Positions 49,721 to 59,191 of a DNA stretch of 64,000 nt are shown one piece after another (the first letter of the stretch is position 1; every line of letters begins with the position of its first letter). The stretch is taken from NCBI GenBank assembly GCA_016699305.1, contig CP064970.1, forward strand, positions 930,001 to 994,000. The letters run 5' to 3'. The position numbers were made by a program, and so were the translations under genes. The notes under the pieces are model-generated. The model made no database searches. It was not told the origin of the DNA and saw only the letters and a list, made by a program, of their open reading frames with translations. This stretch comes from Alphaproteobacteria bacterium (GTDB lineage Bacteria; Pseudomonadota; Alphaproteobacteria; GCA-016699305).

Positions 49721-50875
49721 ATGGTAGGAGATCGCGTCTGGAATCCGGCGGACAGGATGAACCTGGGCACCAAGCTGGCCTTGCTGCCTTGGGGGCTGGT
49801 GGGCATCGTGGCAACCACTGCGTTGATCGGCATCGCTTTGTTGTACTCGGCCGGGGGGCAATCTTGGCAGCCATGGGCGGGCGCCCAAGCGCTGCGTTTG
49901 GGGCCGGCGCTTGTATTGATGCTGATGGTGGCCGTTGTCGATGCGCGGTGGTGGTTGCGCGCGGCTTATCCGCTTTATGGCGCCGTGTTGGCCATGCTGG
50001 TGGGCGTGGCCATCATGGGGCAGGTGGGCGGCGGTGCCCAGCGTTGGCTGGGCGTGGCGGGAGTCTATGTGCAGCCTTCCGAATTGATGAAGCTGGCGTT
50101 GATTTTGGCTTTGGCCCGTTACTTTCATGGCCTGACGCCCGAACAGGTGCGCCGTCCCTGGTTGTTGATCCCCCCTTTGCTGTTGGTGGGCGCGCCCGTG
50201 GTGCTGGTGCTGTTGCAGCCGAATTTGGGCACGGCCACGTTGTTGCTGCTGGCCAGCATGGGCATCTTCTTTCTGGCCGGTGTCCCCTGGTGGTTTTTTA
50301 TAAGCGGCATCATGGGAGCGCTGGCGGTTCTGCCCGTGGGCTGGCATTTCCTGCATGATTATCAAAAAGCGCGGTTGACGACGTTCCTCAACCCCGCCGC
50401 CGATCCCTTGGGCAGCGGCTATAACATTTTGCAGTCGCAAATCGCGCTGGGGGCGGGCGGGTTGTTCGGCAAGGGCTTTGGCCTCGGCTCGCAAAGCCAA
50501 TTGCAGTTCCTGCCCGAAAAACACACCGACTTCATCTTTGTGGTCATGGCCGAGGAATTCGGCTTTATCGGCGCGATGGTGGTGGTGGCTTTGTATGTGC
50601 TGATGGTGGCTTGGGGCATGTTGATCAGTTTGTCTTGTTCGCATCAATTCGGGCGGCTGGTGGGCTTTGGCATTGTGCTGACGACCTCTTTGTATCTGTT
50701 CGTCAACGTGTCCATGGTCATGGGTCTCATCCCCGTGGTCGGGATTCCCTTGCCCTTGGTGTCTTATGGCGGTTCGGCTCTTTTGACCTTATGTCTGGGC
50801 ATCGGGCTGTTGCTGGGCGTGGCCATCCATCGCCATGTTCGCCTTCCTCGTGGTGGTCCAACGGGAGCGTTATAA
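49721..50875 (+). CDS. rodA: Rod shape-determining peptidoglycan glycosyltransferase RodA
   Basis: A 384-residue SEDS-family inner-membrane protein with about ten helices, which polymerises peptidoglycan glycan strands in the elongasome. SEDS features: GGGAQRWLGVAGVYVQPSEL, LVLLQPNLGTATLLLLASMG, PEKHTDFIFVVMAEEFGFIG, and the C-terminal VVGIPLPLVSYGGSALLT. RodA rather than FtsW is indicated by the overall pattern. Its partner pbp2 (mrdA) and mreBCD are not in the window. Confidence 0.93.
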   Translation: MVGDRVWNPADRMNLGTKLALLPWGLVGIVATTALIGIALLYSAGGQSWQPWAGAQALRLGPALVLMLMVAVVDARWWLRAAYPLYGAVLAMLVGVAIMGQVGGGAQRWLGVAGVYVQPSELMKLALILALARYFHGLTPEQVRRPWLLIPPLLLVGAPVVLVLLQPNLGTATLLLLASMGIFFLAGVPWWFFISGIMGALAVLPVGWHFLHDYQKARLTTFLNPAADPLGSGYNILQSQIALGAGGLFGKGFGLGSQSQLQFLPEKHTDFIFVVMAEEFGFIGAMVVVALYVLMVAWGMLISLSCSHQFGRLVGFGIVLTTSLYLFVNVSMVMGLIPVVGIPLPLVSYGGSALLTLCLGIGLLLGVAIHRHVRLPRGGPTGAL

Positions 50876-51248
50876 GAGAGATTATACCTAACTATAAACA
50901 GTCACGGATTCGACCCATTTTATGTTTTATAGGCGATATGATTGCCAAAGTGTCTTTTTGTGACACTTAAACTTACTTTTTTACGTGCTTTGCCACTGGA
51001 GAGCATCATCAACACATTGAATAGGAATAAAAAAAGTGAAGAAATTTGATGAAAGTTTTTTGTGTAAGGATTGCGATAGCGTACAGTAGGGGTTCGGAAC
51101 ACTGGCGTCAAAGCAAGGAGAAGGCGTCCCAACCAGAACAATCTTTGACAGGCATAACCGGAAGGATTCTTCCGATTGCGGTCTAAATAGATGTGATGGT
51201 CAAGGGGACGAGACGGTTGGTATGGCCCACTTCAGAAGGACACACGCA
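50876..51248 (+). other. Gene-free AT-rich stretch with one small hairpin
   Basis: No supported gene. The stretch is much richer in A and T than its neighbours. A 7-bp inverted repeat, AAGTGTC (50948-50954) and GACACTT (50962-50968), followed by AT-rich sequence, may be the rodA terminator. The last 30 bases carry AGAAGGACACA, a ribosome-binding site for the small gene at 51249. Confidence 0.5.
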
Positions 51249-51461
51249 ATGAACGTCGAACTCTCAAACCCCTCTTACCTGCTGGTATGCGCCCTGATCA
51301 AGGATGCGTTGGAGGTAAAAAGCGATGCGTCTCACCTGCTGCGTCGGGCTGCGCATGAATTGTCCAGCGCGGCCCCTGACCCTCTGCCGGCTGATTTGAT
51401 TCTTCGTGCCGATGGCCTGCAAAGGCTGCGGCTGCTGGCGATGGCCGAGACGGTTTCGTAA
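51249..51461 (+). CDS. Small hypothetical protein
   Basis: A 70-residue soluble protein of unknown function, starting MNVELSNPSYLLVCALIKDA. It is helical and leucine-rich (RRAAHELSSAAPDPLPADLI). GAAGG lies eleven bases before ATG 51249; GTG/ATG starts further upstream (51222) are less likely. It faces the SBP gene on the other strand, with 78 bases between them. Confidence 0.5.
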   Translation: MNVELSNPSYLLVCALIKDALEVKSDASHLLRRAAHELSSAAPDPLPADLILRADGLQRLRLLAMAETVS

Positions 51462-51539
51462 CTCTCCAACTCTCGTTCCAAAGCGGCGTGAACATCAAAC
51501 AAACGGTGCGCCGCAAATCATGTGAAAGCGGGGGTTAAC

Positions 51540-52568
51540 CTAACGGCGATAGGCACGGGGCTGTGTGCCGGACGGACCGGGTTTCGCCACGCCGCTATTA
51601 GAGACCATCGCTTGATACATAGCGGTCATAATTTCCCGCATCATGGCGTCATATCCCGAACGATCCTTTCCCAATTCACGGATATTTTCGGTTGTCACGG
51701 GACCAAACAGGCTGGCGCCGGCAGATTTGGCGAAGGCCTCAAGCGGTGCGCGGGCAGCATCGGATTGAATCACGATGCCGCGGATATAATATTTATCCAT
51801 CCGTTCCTTCAGAGCCTGGAGTTCGGCCTGCGGCAACAGATTGTCCTTTTTATCCGATAACGGGATGATCTCCATCCCATAAGCCTTGGCGAAATACTGG
51901 AAACGGTCAAAGGATACCACCACGCGACGATATTCTTTCCCGATACCGCCAAAACTTTGGCGCGCCCAAGCGTCCAGATTCGCCAGCGATTTAATGATCT
52001 CGTTGGCACGGGTGCGATAAATGTTAGCTTGGGCAGTGTCGGCTGCGGCCAGCCCTTCGGTGATATTGCGGATATAAACACGTATATTGGATGGGTCCAT
52101 CCAAGCGCGGCGATCCAGTTTTTGCCCCTGATAATCCGTTTTCTTCTCAAGATCGATTTTGGCAGGCACCATGGTGCCATTTTCAGTCATCAAGCGCGGA
52201 AGATTGACGGTGGCATTGACCACGATGCCGTTATAACGGGCGTTATTCAGCAGATTGTTCAGCCAGCGCCGCTCTGTTCCGAGCCCTTGGATAACGACCA
52301 ATTTGGCCTGGGACACGATCTTCACGGTCTCTTGGCTGGGCATATAGGTTTCGGAATCATCGCCCGAATTCAGCAGAACATGGATGCGGAATCCTTCGCC
52401 CCCCAGTTGTCGGACGAGATCAGCCAGCAGATCATTGGTGACCACGACGATGTCCGTCGCCGCCGCTTCGCTCTTGGGCGCGGTGGCCCCGGCCTTGCTC
52501 TGCGCCAATGCCATGTTCGGGAATGCCATCGAGGCCATCATGAGCACAAGGTAAAGCCAACGACGCAT
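51540..52568 (-). CDS. ZnuA-like periplasmic binding protein lacking the metal-ligand histidines
   Basis: A 342-residue exported protein with a signal peptide ([19 protein letters not shown]). The fold pattern is that of cluster A-I metal-binding proteins: [20 protein letters not shown], then [40 protein letters not shown] and the helix-linker [20 protein letters not shown]. At each position where ZnuA-type proteins place a zinc-binding His (HxYxP, DPHxWLDP, SHxAFGYF) this protein has Glu, Arg and Phe. The membrane permease and ATPase genes are absent. It may bind another ligand or act as a structural or adhesin-like protein. It is divergent from dnaK. Confidence 0.75.
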   Translation of the reverse strand: MRRWLYLVLMMASMAFPNMALAQSKAGATAPKSEAAATDIVVVTNDLLADLVRQLGGEGFRIHVLLNSGDDSETYMPSQETVKIVSQAKLVVIQGLGTERRWLNNLLNNARYNGIVVNATVNLPRLMTENGTMVPAKIDLEKKTDYQGQKLDRRAWMDPSNIRVYIRNITEGLAAADTAQANIYRTRANEIIKSLANLDAWARQSFGGIGKEYRRVVVSFDRFQYFAKAYGMEIIPLSDKKDNLLPQAELQALKERMDKYYIRGIVIQSDAARAPLEAFAKSAGASLFGPVTTENIRELGKDRSGYDAMMREIMTAMYQAMVSNSGVAKPGPSGTQPRAYRR

Positions 52569-52782
52569 GACGCATCCTCCCGTTCAGGAAATAGAACGGC
52601 TTAGTATATCGCCGCGCTACTCATGCGGGTATAAAAACTTGCAGAGAAAGATAGGGGCTATGCGCGGTATAAGGTTGCTAAGCACGATAGGGTCACCTAT
52701 CTTCTGTACCAGGATAAAAGACGTCTGCCACAATAGGGGGCGCTTTTGTCGCTGGAGTCACCATCTGAAAGGACATAGGGTC

Positions 52783-54711
52783 ATGGCTAAAGTCATCGGT
52801 ATTGATCTGGGTACCACGAATTCTTGCGTCGCCATCATGGAGGGTAAGACCCCCCGCGTCATCGAAAACAGCGAAGGCGCGCGCACCACGCCGTCCGTCG
52901 TGGCTTTCCTCGATAAGGGCGAGCGCGTGACGGGCATGCCGGCGCGGCGTCAGGCCATCACAAACCCGGAAAACACGTTTTTTGCCATTAAGCGTTTGAT
53001 CGGGCGTCGTTTCGACGATCCGATGGTCAAGAAGGATATGAACCTGGTGCCTTATAAGATCGTCGCCGCCGAGAATGGCGATGCCTGGATCGAGGCGCAG
53101 GGCAAAAAGAACAGCCCCAGCCAGATCAGCGCGCATATCTTGCAAAAGATGAAGGAGACGGCGGAAACCTTTCTGGGCGAGCCGGTCACCCAGGCGGTCA
53201 TCACCGTTCCCGCTTATTTCGACGATAGCCAACGTCAAGCCACCAAGGATGCCGGGCGCATCGCGGGGCTTGAGGTGCTGCGCATCATCAATGAACCGAC
53301 GGCGGCGGCCCTGGCCTATGGCCTGGAAAAGCGCGGCGCGGGCACCATCGCGGTCTATGATTTGGGCGGCGGCACCTTTGACGTCTCGATTCTCGAGATT
53401 AATAAGGAGCTGTTCGAGGTCAAGTCCACCAATGGCGACACGTTCTTGGGCGGCGAGGATTTCGACGCCCGCATCATCGATTTCCTGGCGGACGAGTTCA
53501 AGCGCGAGCAAGGCATCGACCTGCGCAAGGACCGCTTGGCCCTGCAACGCCTGAAGGAAGCGGCGGAAAAGGCCAAGATCGAACTGTCCAGCCAGATGCA
53601 GACCGATGTGAACCTGCCCTATATCACCGCCGATCAAAGCGGCCCCAAGCATCTGAACGTCAAACTGACGCGCGCCAAGCTGGAATCCCTGGTCGATGAG
53701 TTGATCAAGCGCACGGTGGGACCGGTGGAAAAGGCCCTGAAGGATGCGGGGATCAAGGCTTCGGATATCAACGAAGTGGTGTTGGTGGGCGGTATGACGC
53801 GCATGCCCAAGGTCATCGAGACCGTCAAGGAACTGTTCGGGCGCGAGCCGCATCGCGGCGTCAATCCGGACGAAGTGGTCGCGGTGGGCGCGGCCATTCA
53901 AGGCGCGGTGCTCAAGGGCGAAATTCGCGACGTGCTATTGCTGGATGTCTGCCCGTTATCTTTGGGGATCGAGACGTTGCGCGGCGTTTTCGTGCCGCTC
54001 ATCGAGCGCAATTCGCCCATTCCTACGAATAAGAGCCAGGTCTTTTCGACAGCCGAGGACAATCAGACGGCGGTCACCATCCGCGTCTTCCAGGGCGAAC
54101 GCGAGATCGCGGCGGACAATAAGTTCTTGGGGCAATTCGATCTGGTCGGCATTCCTGCCGCGCGACGCGGCATGCCGCAGATCGAGGTGAAGTTCGATAT
54201 TGACCGCAATGGCATCCTTTCTGTCAGCGCGCGCGACAAAGCCACGGGCAAGGAACAACAAATCCGCATCCAGCCTTCGGGCGGCCTGACGGAAGAGGAT
54301 ATTCAGCGCATGGTGCGCGACGCCGAACAGCACGCTCAGGAAGATCACAAACGGAAAGAGCTGATCGAGGCGCGCAATCAGGCAGATAACCTCATCTACA
54401 CATCGGAAGGCACGATGAAGGAGCAGGGCGACAAAGTCTCTGCCGAGGACCGCGAGGCGATCGAAAAGGCAATTGCCGATTTGCGCGGCGTGATCGACGG
54501 CGAGGACCAAGACGCTATCAAGTCCCGCACCGAAACCCTGGCCCAGGCCAGCATGAAGCTGGGCGATGCGCTGTATCGCCAGGCTGGGGCGGCAGGCGGC
54601 GGCGAGACGGCGGATGAATCGGCTGGATCGGGCGCGGCTCCGGGCGCCGATGACGCGGTGGATGCGGAATTCACCGAGGTTAAGGACAAAAACGGCACCA
54701 ACAACTCTTAA
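52783..54711 (+). CDS. dnaK: Molecular chaperone DnaK (Hsp70)
   Basis: A 642-residue ATP-driven chaperone that binds exposed hydrophobic segments with the help of DnaJ and GrpE. It starts [20 protein letters not shown], with [37 protein letters not shown] and [18 protein letters not shown] in the ATPase domain, then the substrate-binding domain (TKDVLLLDV-type linker as [17 protein letters not shown]) and a C-terminal tail ending in [19 protein letters not shown] 52783 gives this N-terminus; the frame is open upstream. dnaJ and grpE are not adjacent. A heat-shock promoter was looked for but not confirmed. Confidence 0.98.
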   Translation: MAKVIGIDLGTTNSCVAIMEGKTPRVIENSEGARTTPSVVAFLDKGERVTGMPARRQAITNPENTFFAIKRLIGRRFDDPMVKKDMNLVPYKIVAAENGDAWIEAQGKKNSPSQISAHILQKMKETAETFLGEPVTQAVITVPAYFDDSQRQATKDAGRIAGLEVLRIINEPTAAALAYGLEKRGAGTIAVYDLGGGTFDVSILEINKELFEVKSTNGDTFLGGEDFDARIIDFLADEFKREQGIDLRKDRLALQRLKEAAEKAKIELSSQMQTDVNLPYITADQSGPKHLNVKLTRAKLESLVDELIKRTVGPVEKALKDAGIKASDINEVVLVGGMTRMPKVIETVKELFGREPHRGVNPDEVVAVGAAIQGAVLKGEIRDVLLLDVCPLSLGIETLRGVFVPLIERNSPIPTNKSQVFSTAEDNQTAVTIRVFQGEREIAADNKFLGQFDLVGIPAARRGMPQIEVKFDIDRNGILSVSARDKATGKEQQIRIQPSGGLTEEDIQRMVRDAEQHAQEDHKRKELIEARNQADNLIYTSEGTMKEQGDKVSAEDREAIEKAIADLRGVIDGEDQDAIKSRTETLAQASMKLGDALYRQAGAAGGGETADESAGSGAAPGADDAVDAEFTEVKDKNGTNNS

Positions 54712-54716
54712 GACAT

Positions 54717-54893
54717 ATGACCATGCCACGACGGCCATCAAGCGCGCATCGTGATCCGGGGCGCGTGTTGGCCGCCGTGGCGTTGGCTGTCTTGGTCATG
54801 TGGTTGGCGCAGATCATCGCAGGGCATGTGGTGCCGTCCCCTGATCCCCATATCCCGCCGGTTTATCGGCTTTTGGATTCGCCGTCCGACTGA
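54717..54893 (+). CDS. Small single-helix membrane protein
   Basis: A 58-residue frame that begins six bases after the dnaK stop. A basic start (MTMPRRPSSAHRDPGR) is followed by one membrane helix (VLAAVALAVLVMWLAQII) and a Pro-rich tail (VPSPDPHIPPVYRLLDSP). Tight spacing behind dnaK suggests co-transcription, although no clear ribosome-binding site is seen. Function unknown. Confidence 0.5.
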   Translation: MTMPRRPSSAHRDPGRVLAAVALAVLVMWLAQIIAGHVVPSPDPHIPPVYRLLDSPSD

Positions 54894-55020
54894 GCAGGCA
54901 CTGTTAGAAAATTTGATTCCATCGAGAAGGATTGTAAGAAGATGGCCCTGCCTTGCTTTTGCCATCACGGCTTTGCATGCTGTCTTCTGGGTTGAATGCG
55001 AGGATGAAGGGTTTCTCTCT

Positions 55021-55674
55021 ATGAAGAATGATCGGCTCAAGGTGCTGGCGACGCTGCTATTGGCCGTCGGCCTGATGACGGTGCCTGGGTTGGGACTGGC
55101 AAAGGGCGGGGCCAAGCTGACGAAGGCCGAGACGGAGACATCCGCGCCTGAAATCGCCTGGGCCGAGGAATGGCTGCGTCAGGTCAAGACATTGGAAGCC
55201 CGTTTTTTACAAAGCGACGATATGGGCAATGAGCGTCAAGGCCGTGTCTGGCTGTCGCGTCCGGGCAAGATGCGCTTGGAATACGATGCCCCGCGCCAGG
55301 ATCTTGTGGTGGCGGATGGGTTGTTCGTCCATGTCTGGGATGCGGGTTTGGGCGAAAGCTCGAGCGTGCCTTTGGACTCTTCGCCCGCCGCTTTATTGCT
55401 GCGTGACAATCTGGCGCTCAACGGCAAGGACGTGGCCGTCACCGGCGTGCTTAACTATCCCGGCGGGTTCGAAGTCACCCTGACGCAACGCGACAAGAAG
55501 GACGCAGGCAATCTGACCCTGGTGTTCGAAACCGCGCCTTTGGCACTGCGCCAGTGGCGCATCACCGATCCTCAAGGCCTGGTCACGAGAGTGACCTTGC
55601 AAGACCTGCGTCCTGGAGGAGAGATCGACTCGCAGCGCTTCGTGTACGTCAACCCGAATTTCGGCAAGAAATAG
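55021..55674 (+). CDS. lolA: Outer-membrane lipoprotein carrier protein LolA
   Basis: A 217-residue periplasmic protein with a signal peptide (LLLAVGLMTVPGLGLA). LolA ferries lipoproteins from LolCDE to LolB or the outer membrane. Conserved features: VKTLEARFLQSDDMGNERQG, WLSRPGKMRLEYDAPRQDLV, VVADGLFVHVWDAG, and the C-terminal LVTRVTLQDLRPGGEI with DSQRFVYVNPNF. ATG 55021 follows GAAGG by about ten bases. The frame is open upstream to 54751 but that part is unlike LolA. Confidence 0.9.
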   Translation: MKNDRLKVLATLLLAVGLMTVPGLGLAKGGAKLTKAETETSAPEIAWAEEWLRQVKTLEARFLQSDDMGNERQGRVWLSRPGKMRLEYDAPRQDLVVADGLFVHVWDAGLGESSSVPLDSSPAALLLRDNLALNGKDVAVTGVLNYPGGFEVTLTQRDKKDAGNLTLVFETAPLALRQWRITDPQGLVTRVTLQDLRPGGEIDSQRFVYVNPNFGKK

Positions 55675-55773
55675 CGGCTTGCCGACCAGAGCAAGGCGGG
55701 TTGAGTGGACAAGCCCATTGCTGCACAGTAAATTAAAGGCTTCGAATCAAGTCGATGACTGCAGAGATCAGAT

Positions 55774-56613
55774 GTGTGCACTGAAACCGCCCCCCCCCCC
55801 CGCTGGGTATCGGCGTCTGAATTGGGCCCTCAATCGGGCATAGCCATCGGGCCGATTCTGTTCATCGTGGCGATTCTGGCTGTCTTGGCCTCTGCCATTG
55901 CTGCGGCGTCGGGTTCGTTCAATGGCGATACCTCTGCCGTCAGCGCCAAGGCCCAGGCAGCAGCCATTCTCGAATATGCGGACAGCGTTAAGATAGGCGT
56001 GGATAGAGTGGTTGCTAAGGGATGCGCGGATACGGAAATCAGCTTTGAAAACCCTATCGTCAGCGGCTATGCAAATTCAAATGCCCCATCCGATAAATCC
56101 TGCCATGTCTTTGATATGAATGGCGGCGGGATTGTCTGGAAAAATCCAGATATAAATGCCCTAGACCCATCTTGGAAGAGCCAGGCGGACATAGATTACC
56201 CGGAGCTTTTCGGTACTTATGTGTTTAAGTCGGGTTGCGGGGCGCATTTGGGGCGGGGTGGGGGACCTGCCTTTGGGTACGATGCTGCCGGATGGCCCTG
56301 CGTCTACGACGGGTCCGGGCCTGAGAGGGCGTCACAAACCGCCGATCTATTCTTGATTCTTCCTTGGATGAAGGACGCTGTTTATCAGGAACTCTACAAA
56401 CAAACCGGGATGAAAGGAACAAACGCTCAAGGTAACGCGGAGTTGCGCATTAATCGGTTTGATGGAAATTATTCCGACGGCATGGTTAGGTGTGATGACC
56501 CACTAAATAGGGGGGCGGTACAAGGGGTTATAAATGGGGCAAGCGGCGGCGGCAGCTACTGGCAAGGTAGTTATGGAGGGTATTACTACTTCCGCGCCCT
56601 GCATATCAGATAG
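55774..56613 (+). CDS. Pilin-like secreted protein with a poly-C tract at its start
   Basis: A 279-residue protein. After a short start it has SGIAIGPILFIVAILAVLA, a hydrophobic helix reminiscent of pilin-like proteins but lacking the usual GFxxxE processing motif, then AAASGSFNGDTSAVSAKAQA and a globular region with paired cysteines (CADTEISFENP, KSCHVFDMNGGG, SGCGAHLGRGG, WPCVYDG) and a Gly/Tyr-rich end. The in-frame start is GTG 55774. A better-looking ATG at 55772 is two bases earlier and out of frame with the 12 C residues present: 13 or 10 C residues would bring it into frame. Expression could thus be phase-variable. The exact family is not known to me. Upstream is lolA. Confidence 0.65.
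   Translation: MCTETAPPPRWVSASELGPQSGIAIGPILFIVAILAVLASAIAAASGSFNGDTSAVSAKAQAAAILEYADSVKIGVDRVVAKGCADTEISFENPIVSGYANSNAPSDKSCHVFDMNGGGIVWKNPDINALDPSWKSQADIDYPELFGTYVFKSGCGAHLGRGGGPAFGYDAAGWPCVYDGSGPERASQTADLFLILPWMKDAVYQELYKQTGMKGTNAQGNAELRINRFDGNYSDGMVRCDDPLNRGAVQGVINGASGGGSYWQGSYGGYYYFRALHIR
55790..55801 (+). repeat. Homopolymeric C tract (12 C)
   Basis: Twelve consecutive C lie six codons after the start of the pilin-like gene. Tracts of this kind slip during replication and, near a start codon, switch translation on and off. The ATG at 55772 is out of frame at this length, while the GTG at 55774 is in frame. Long-C runs are also a frequent site of sequencing error. Confidence 0.9.
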
Positions 56614-56807
56614 AGGGCTTGTTGTTCGTCGCCTCTGTCGGTTACTGGATTCCTCATCGCCGCCATCGACAACGCCGAATGGGACTTGCCGAGAGGGTAT
56701 GCAAAATCTGGAATGTTTGGCGAAGGACGGCGGCGCGCCAAGGTCATCCCACATGCCAACATATTTGACGCCCGTTCCCGCACGACTGGCCCCTGTCCTC
56801 CAAGCGT

Positions 56808-58226
56808 TTAAACCGCGCGCGCGTGTCGGTCTTCTTCGGGGTGCAGATAGGTATCAAAGGCGCAAGCGATGCTGCGGATGAGGGGGCGAAAAGCCTCGGG
56901 GACCGTCAAACGCCAAGCTTGGCGGATCACCGCGCCTTGATCCTGTAAGGGGCGCAGACGTTCCAGGCTATCGGTAAAGACGGAAGGCCCTGTGTCATGC
57001 GCGGCGGCGATGGCGGCCAAATCCACCCATAGGAAGCACATCAAATGCTCGATCACCGCGCGGCGTAGACGATCTTCCGACGAGAGAGCCTTGCCCCGCT
57101 TGATGGGAAGGCGTCCGGCGCGCACCGCATCGTGCCAAAGGGCGACATCGGCGATGTTTTGGGCATAGCCTTGGGGGAAAGCGCCGATGGCCGAGGCCCC
57201 CAGCGGCAGTAAAATATCGGCCGGATCGGTGGTATAGCCTTGGAAATTGCGGCGCAACCGGCCCTCTTGCAGGGCGCGGCTAAGCGGGTCGTGGCCCCGC
57301 GCGAAATGGTCCAGACCGATGGGCGTGTAATCGGCTTGGGTCAGCACGTCGCTGATGGCGCGGCATTGCGCCAGACGCGCCGCTGCCCCAGGCAAGGCGG
57401 ATTCGTCGATCATGCGCTGATGGCGTTTCAGGCGCGGCAGATGGGCATAGCCAAACACCGAAAGCCGGTCGGGGGCCAAGTCTAGGGCCTGGCGCGTCGA
57501 TTGCGCGACGTTTGCGACATCCTGGCCGGGCAGGCCGTACATCAGGTCCAGATTCAGGCAAAGGATCCCCGCTTTTCGCAAATCCTGGGCCAAACGCGCG
57601 GCCAAGCCATAGCTTTGGACACGGTTGATGGCCTGCTGCACCTGAGGCTCGAAGCTTTGAATTCCCAGACTGACCCGAGTGACCCCTGCTTGGGCCATGG
57701 CCTCAATCATCTGGGGCGTCACGGTGCGCGGGTCCAGCTCGACCGCGATTTCGGCGTCCGGCGCGAAACGCAGCCGGTCGCGCAGATGGGCCATGATATC
57801 CACGAAAGTCTGCGGCTCTAGGATATTGGGCGTCCCGCCACCCCAATGCACATGGCGCACCGGTCCGGGCGCGGACAGCAAGGGCAGCAACAGATCCATT
57901 TCGGCCCGCAAATCGGCGGCATAGGCGATCACCGGCGTATCATGGCGCGTGGCGCGGGTATGGCAGCCGCAAAACCAGCACATCGACCGGCAAAAGGGCA
58001 CATGCAGATAGATCGAAAGAGAGGCCCCCGGAGACAGATCGGCCAGCCAACCGCGATAGGCGGTCTCGTCTACCCCATCCCCGAAATGCGGCGCGGTGGG
58101 GTAACTGGTATAACGCGGCACGCGCGCTTGCTCATGCCCCAGGATCACCGCATCGGCCAGGGCCAGCGCGGCGGCATTTTGCGTGGTCCCGACAGGGACG
58201 ATGGGCGAAAGCGAGCGGCTGGACAT
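56808..58226 (-). CDS. hemN: Oxygen-independent coproporphyrinogen III oxidase
   Basis: A 472-residue radical SAM enzyme that decarboxylates coproporphyrinogen III to protoporphyrinogen IX without oxygen in haem synthesis. The 4Fe-4S/SAM motif is VPFCRSMCWFCGCHTR (CxxxCxxC) near residue 80-95. Other landmarks: HWGGGTPNILEPQTF, EIAVELDPRTVTPQMIEAM, VSLGIQSFEPQVQQAINRVQ, and LDLMYGLPGQDVANV. ATG 58226 has AGAGGA just upstream; the frame is open to 58337 without similarity. Since it works without oxygen it fits the microaerobic theme of the CIO-type oxidase. Confidence 0.95.
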   Translation of the reverse strand: MSSRSLSPIVPVGTTQNAAALALADAVILGHEQARVPRYTSYPTAPHFGDGVDETAYRGWLADLSPGASLSIYLHVPFCRSMCWFCGCHTRATRHDTPVIAYAADLRAEMDLLLPLLSAPGPVRHVHWGGGTPNILEPQTFVDIMAHLRDRLRFAPDAEIAVELDPRTVTPQMIEAMAQAGVTRVSLGIQSFEPQVQQAINRVQSYGLAARLAQDLRKAGILCLNLDLMYGLPGQDVANVAQSTRQALDLAPDRLSVFGYAHLPRLKRHQRMIDESALPGAAARLAQCRAISDVLTQADYTPIGLDHFARGHDPLSRALQEGRLRRNFQGYTTDPADILLPLGASAIGAFPQGYAQNIADVALWHDAVRAGRLPIKRGKALSSEDRLRRAVIEHLMCFLWVDLAAIAAAHDTGPSVFTDSLERLRPLQDQGAVIRQAWRLTVPEAFRPLIRSIACAFDTYLHPEEDRHARAV

Positions 58227-58357
58227 GTCCTCTTTCGTGTAAAGGCACTTGGTTAGAAGATTCTTAACAGGCGGAACCCATCTTGCGAAGGGGCGGCGCG
58301 TCAAGCTACCATAGGCGCAGGCGATGGCTTTCACCATTCGAGGGAAAGGACACTCCT

Positions 58358-58588
58358 ATGAAGACGACACATGCGGTATTGGCGGCGGCTTTGGCAATGA
58401 CCCTGGCCGGGTGCAGCGGGATGGACAAGACGGAACAGCGAGTCTTATCGGGCGGCGCGATCGGTGCCACGGTGGGCACCGTGGGCACGGTGGTCACCGG
58501 CGGCTGCATCGCTTGCGGCGCGGCCATCGGCGGCGCGGTGGGCGCAGGCACAGGCCTGATCGTGGATCAGCTGGACAAGAAGAAATAA
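58358..58588 (+). CDS. Small glycine-zipper lipoprotein
   Basis: A 76-residue lipoprotein. The signal peptide ends in the lipobox LAGC (Cys19). A Gly/Ala-rich segment (GGAIGATVGTVGTVV, then CGAAIGGAVGAGTG) is a glycine zipper as in YMGG- or OsmB-like proteins. AAAGGA precedes ATG 58358. Its role is unknown; surface or outer-membrane attachment is likely. It ends at a strong hairpin. Confidence 0.7.
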   Translation: MKTTHAVLAAALAMTLAGCSGMDKTEQRVLSGGAIGATVGTVGTVVTGGCIACGAAIGGAVGAGTGLIVDQLDKKK

Positions 58589-58610
58589 GGGCATCCTTGC
58601 CCGTTATTTC
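58582..58610 (+). terminator. Hairpin at the stop codon of the lipoprotein gene
   Basis: A 12-bp stem, GAAATAA-GGGCA (58582-58593) pairing with TGCCC-g-TTATTTC (58598-58610), with one bulged G and a TCCT loop. The stop codon TAA is inside the 5' arm. There is no strong T-run after it, so it could be a weak or Rho-assisted terminator, or an RNA-stabilising 3' stem. The 3' arm ends in TTATTTC. Confidence 0.5.
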
Positions 58611-58651
58611 AACGCTTCAACCGCCGGGCTCTTTCTGATAGAACAACACAT

Positions 58652-58827
58652 CCAGAGTGGAAGGGTGGCCGAGTGCCCGCCGGTCGCAAGACCGGCAAGA
58701 CTAAGACTTCAACCAGTCGGCCGTCTTTGTGTATAAGGTCCAGAGTGGAAGGGTGGCCGAGTGCCCGCCGGTCGCAAGACCGGCAAGACCAAGACTTCAA
58801 CCAGTCGGCTGTCTTTGTGTATAAGGT
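58652..58827 (+). repeat. Two 88-bp repeats that copy the 5' end of tRNA-Ser
   Basis: Units 58652-58739 and 58740-58827 differ at two positions. Each begins ccagagtggaagggtggccg, i.e. the leader and first 17 bases of the tRNA-Ser that follows at 58835 with the same spacing. Each then holds a perfect hairpin GCCGGTC-gcaa-GACCGGC with a GNRA tetraloop, and further stem-like AAGAC/GTCTT. They look like broken tandem copies of the tRNA gene start. The direct repeat unit length is 88 bp. Confidence 0.9.
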
Positions 58828-58834
58828 CCAGAGT

Positions 58835-58927
58835 GGAAGGGTGGCCGAGTGGTTGATGGCGCTCGCCTGGAAAGCGGGTATACGGTGAATAGCCGTATCG
58901 TGGGTTCGAATCCCATCCCTTCCGCCA
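58835..58927 (+). tRNA. tRNA-Ser (anticodon GGA)
   Basis: A 90-base tRNA with encoded CCA at 58925-58927. Acceptor GGAAGGG pairs with CCCTTCC; the anticodon loop CTGGAAA holds GGA at 58869-58871; the long variable arm (TACGG/CCGTA) is typical of Ser; the T-loop is TTCGAAT. It lies at the left border of the phage-like island. The 5' end is copied upstream in two 88-bp repeats. Confidence 0.95.
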
Positions 58928-59191
58928 TTTAACATAGCGAAAAGCCTCTCTGAGCCTTTCGCATCACTCATATAATACGCAAGAAAACGCAGGGTTTTCG
59001 CAATTCCGAACCCGACTTCGTGCGCCAAAAATCTGGCGACTGAAGCCCGTATTCCTCTCTCTTATGCCCGTTTCTCTCTACCGAACCCTACTTTTCTCTC
59101 GTGGTAGGGTTTCTTATTTCTCAACAAGTTACGCTGAATTTCGTCAAACGAACAAATGACAAGCGGATGTAGTTTAGAGATGTTTGAATGG

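Noticed and set aside
48716..50647. 643-residue antisense frame across priA and rodA.
   Set aside because: Composition is His/Gln/Arg-rich as expected for a shadow of GC-rich genes; priA and rodA on the plus strand are certain.
52600..52782. Possible heat-shock (sigma-32) promoter upstream of dnaK.
   Set aside because: Only partial CTTGxx-like and -10-like elements at non-ideal spacing were found; not enough to call.
58609..59028. 139-residue antisense frame containing GRDGIRTHDTAIHRIPAFQA.
   Set aside because: It is the well-known false translation of the antisense strand of a tRNA-Ser gene.
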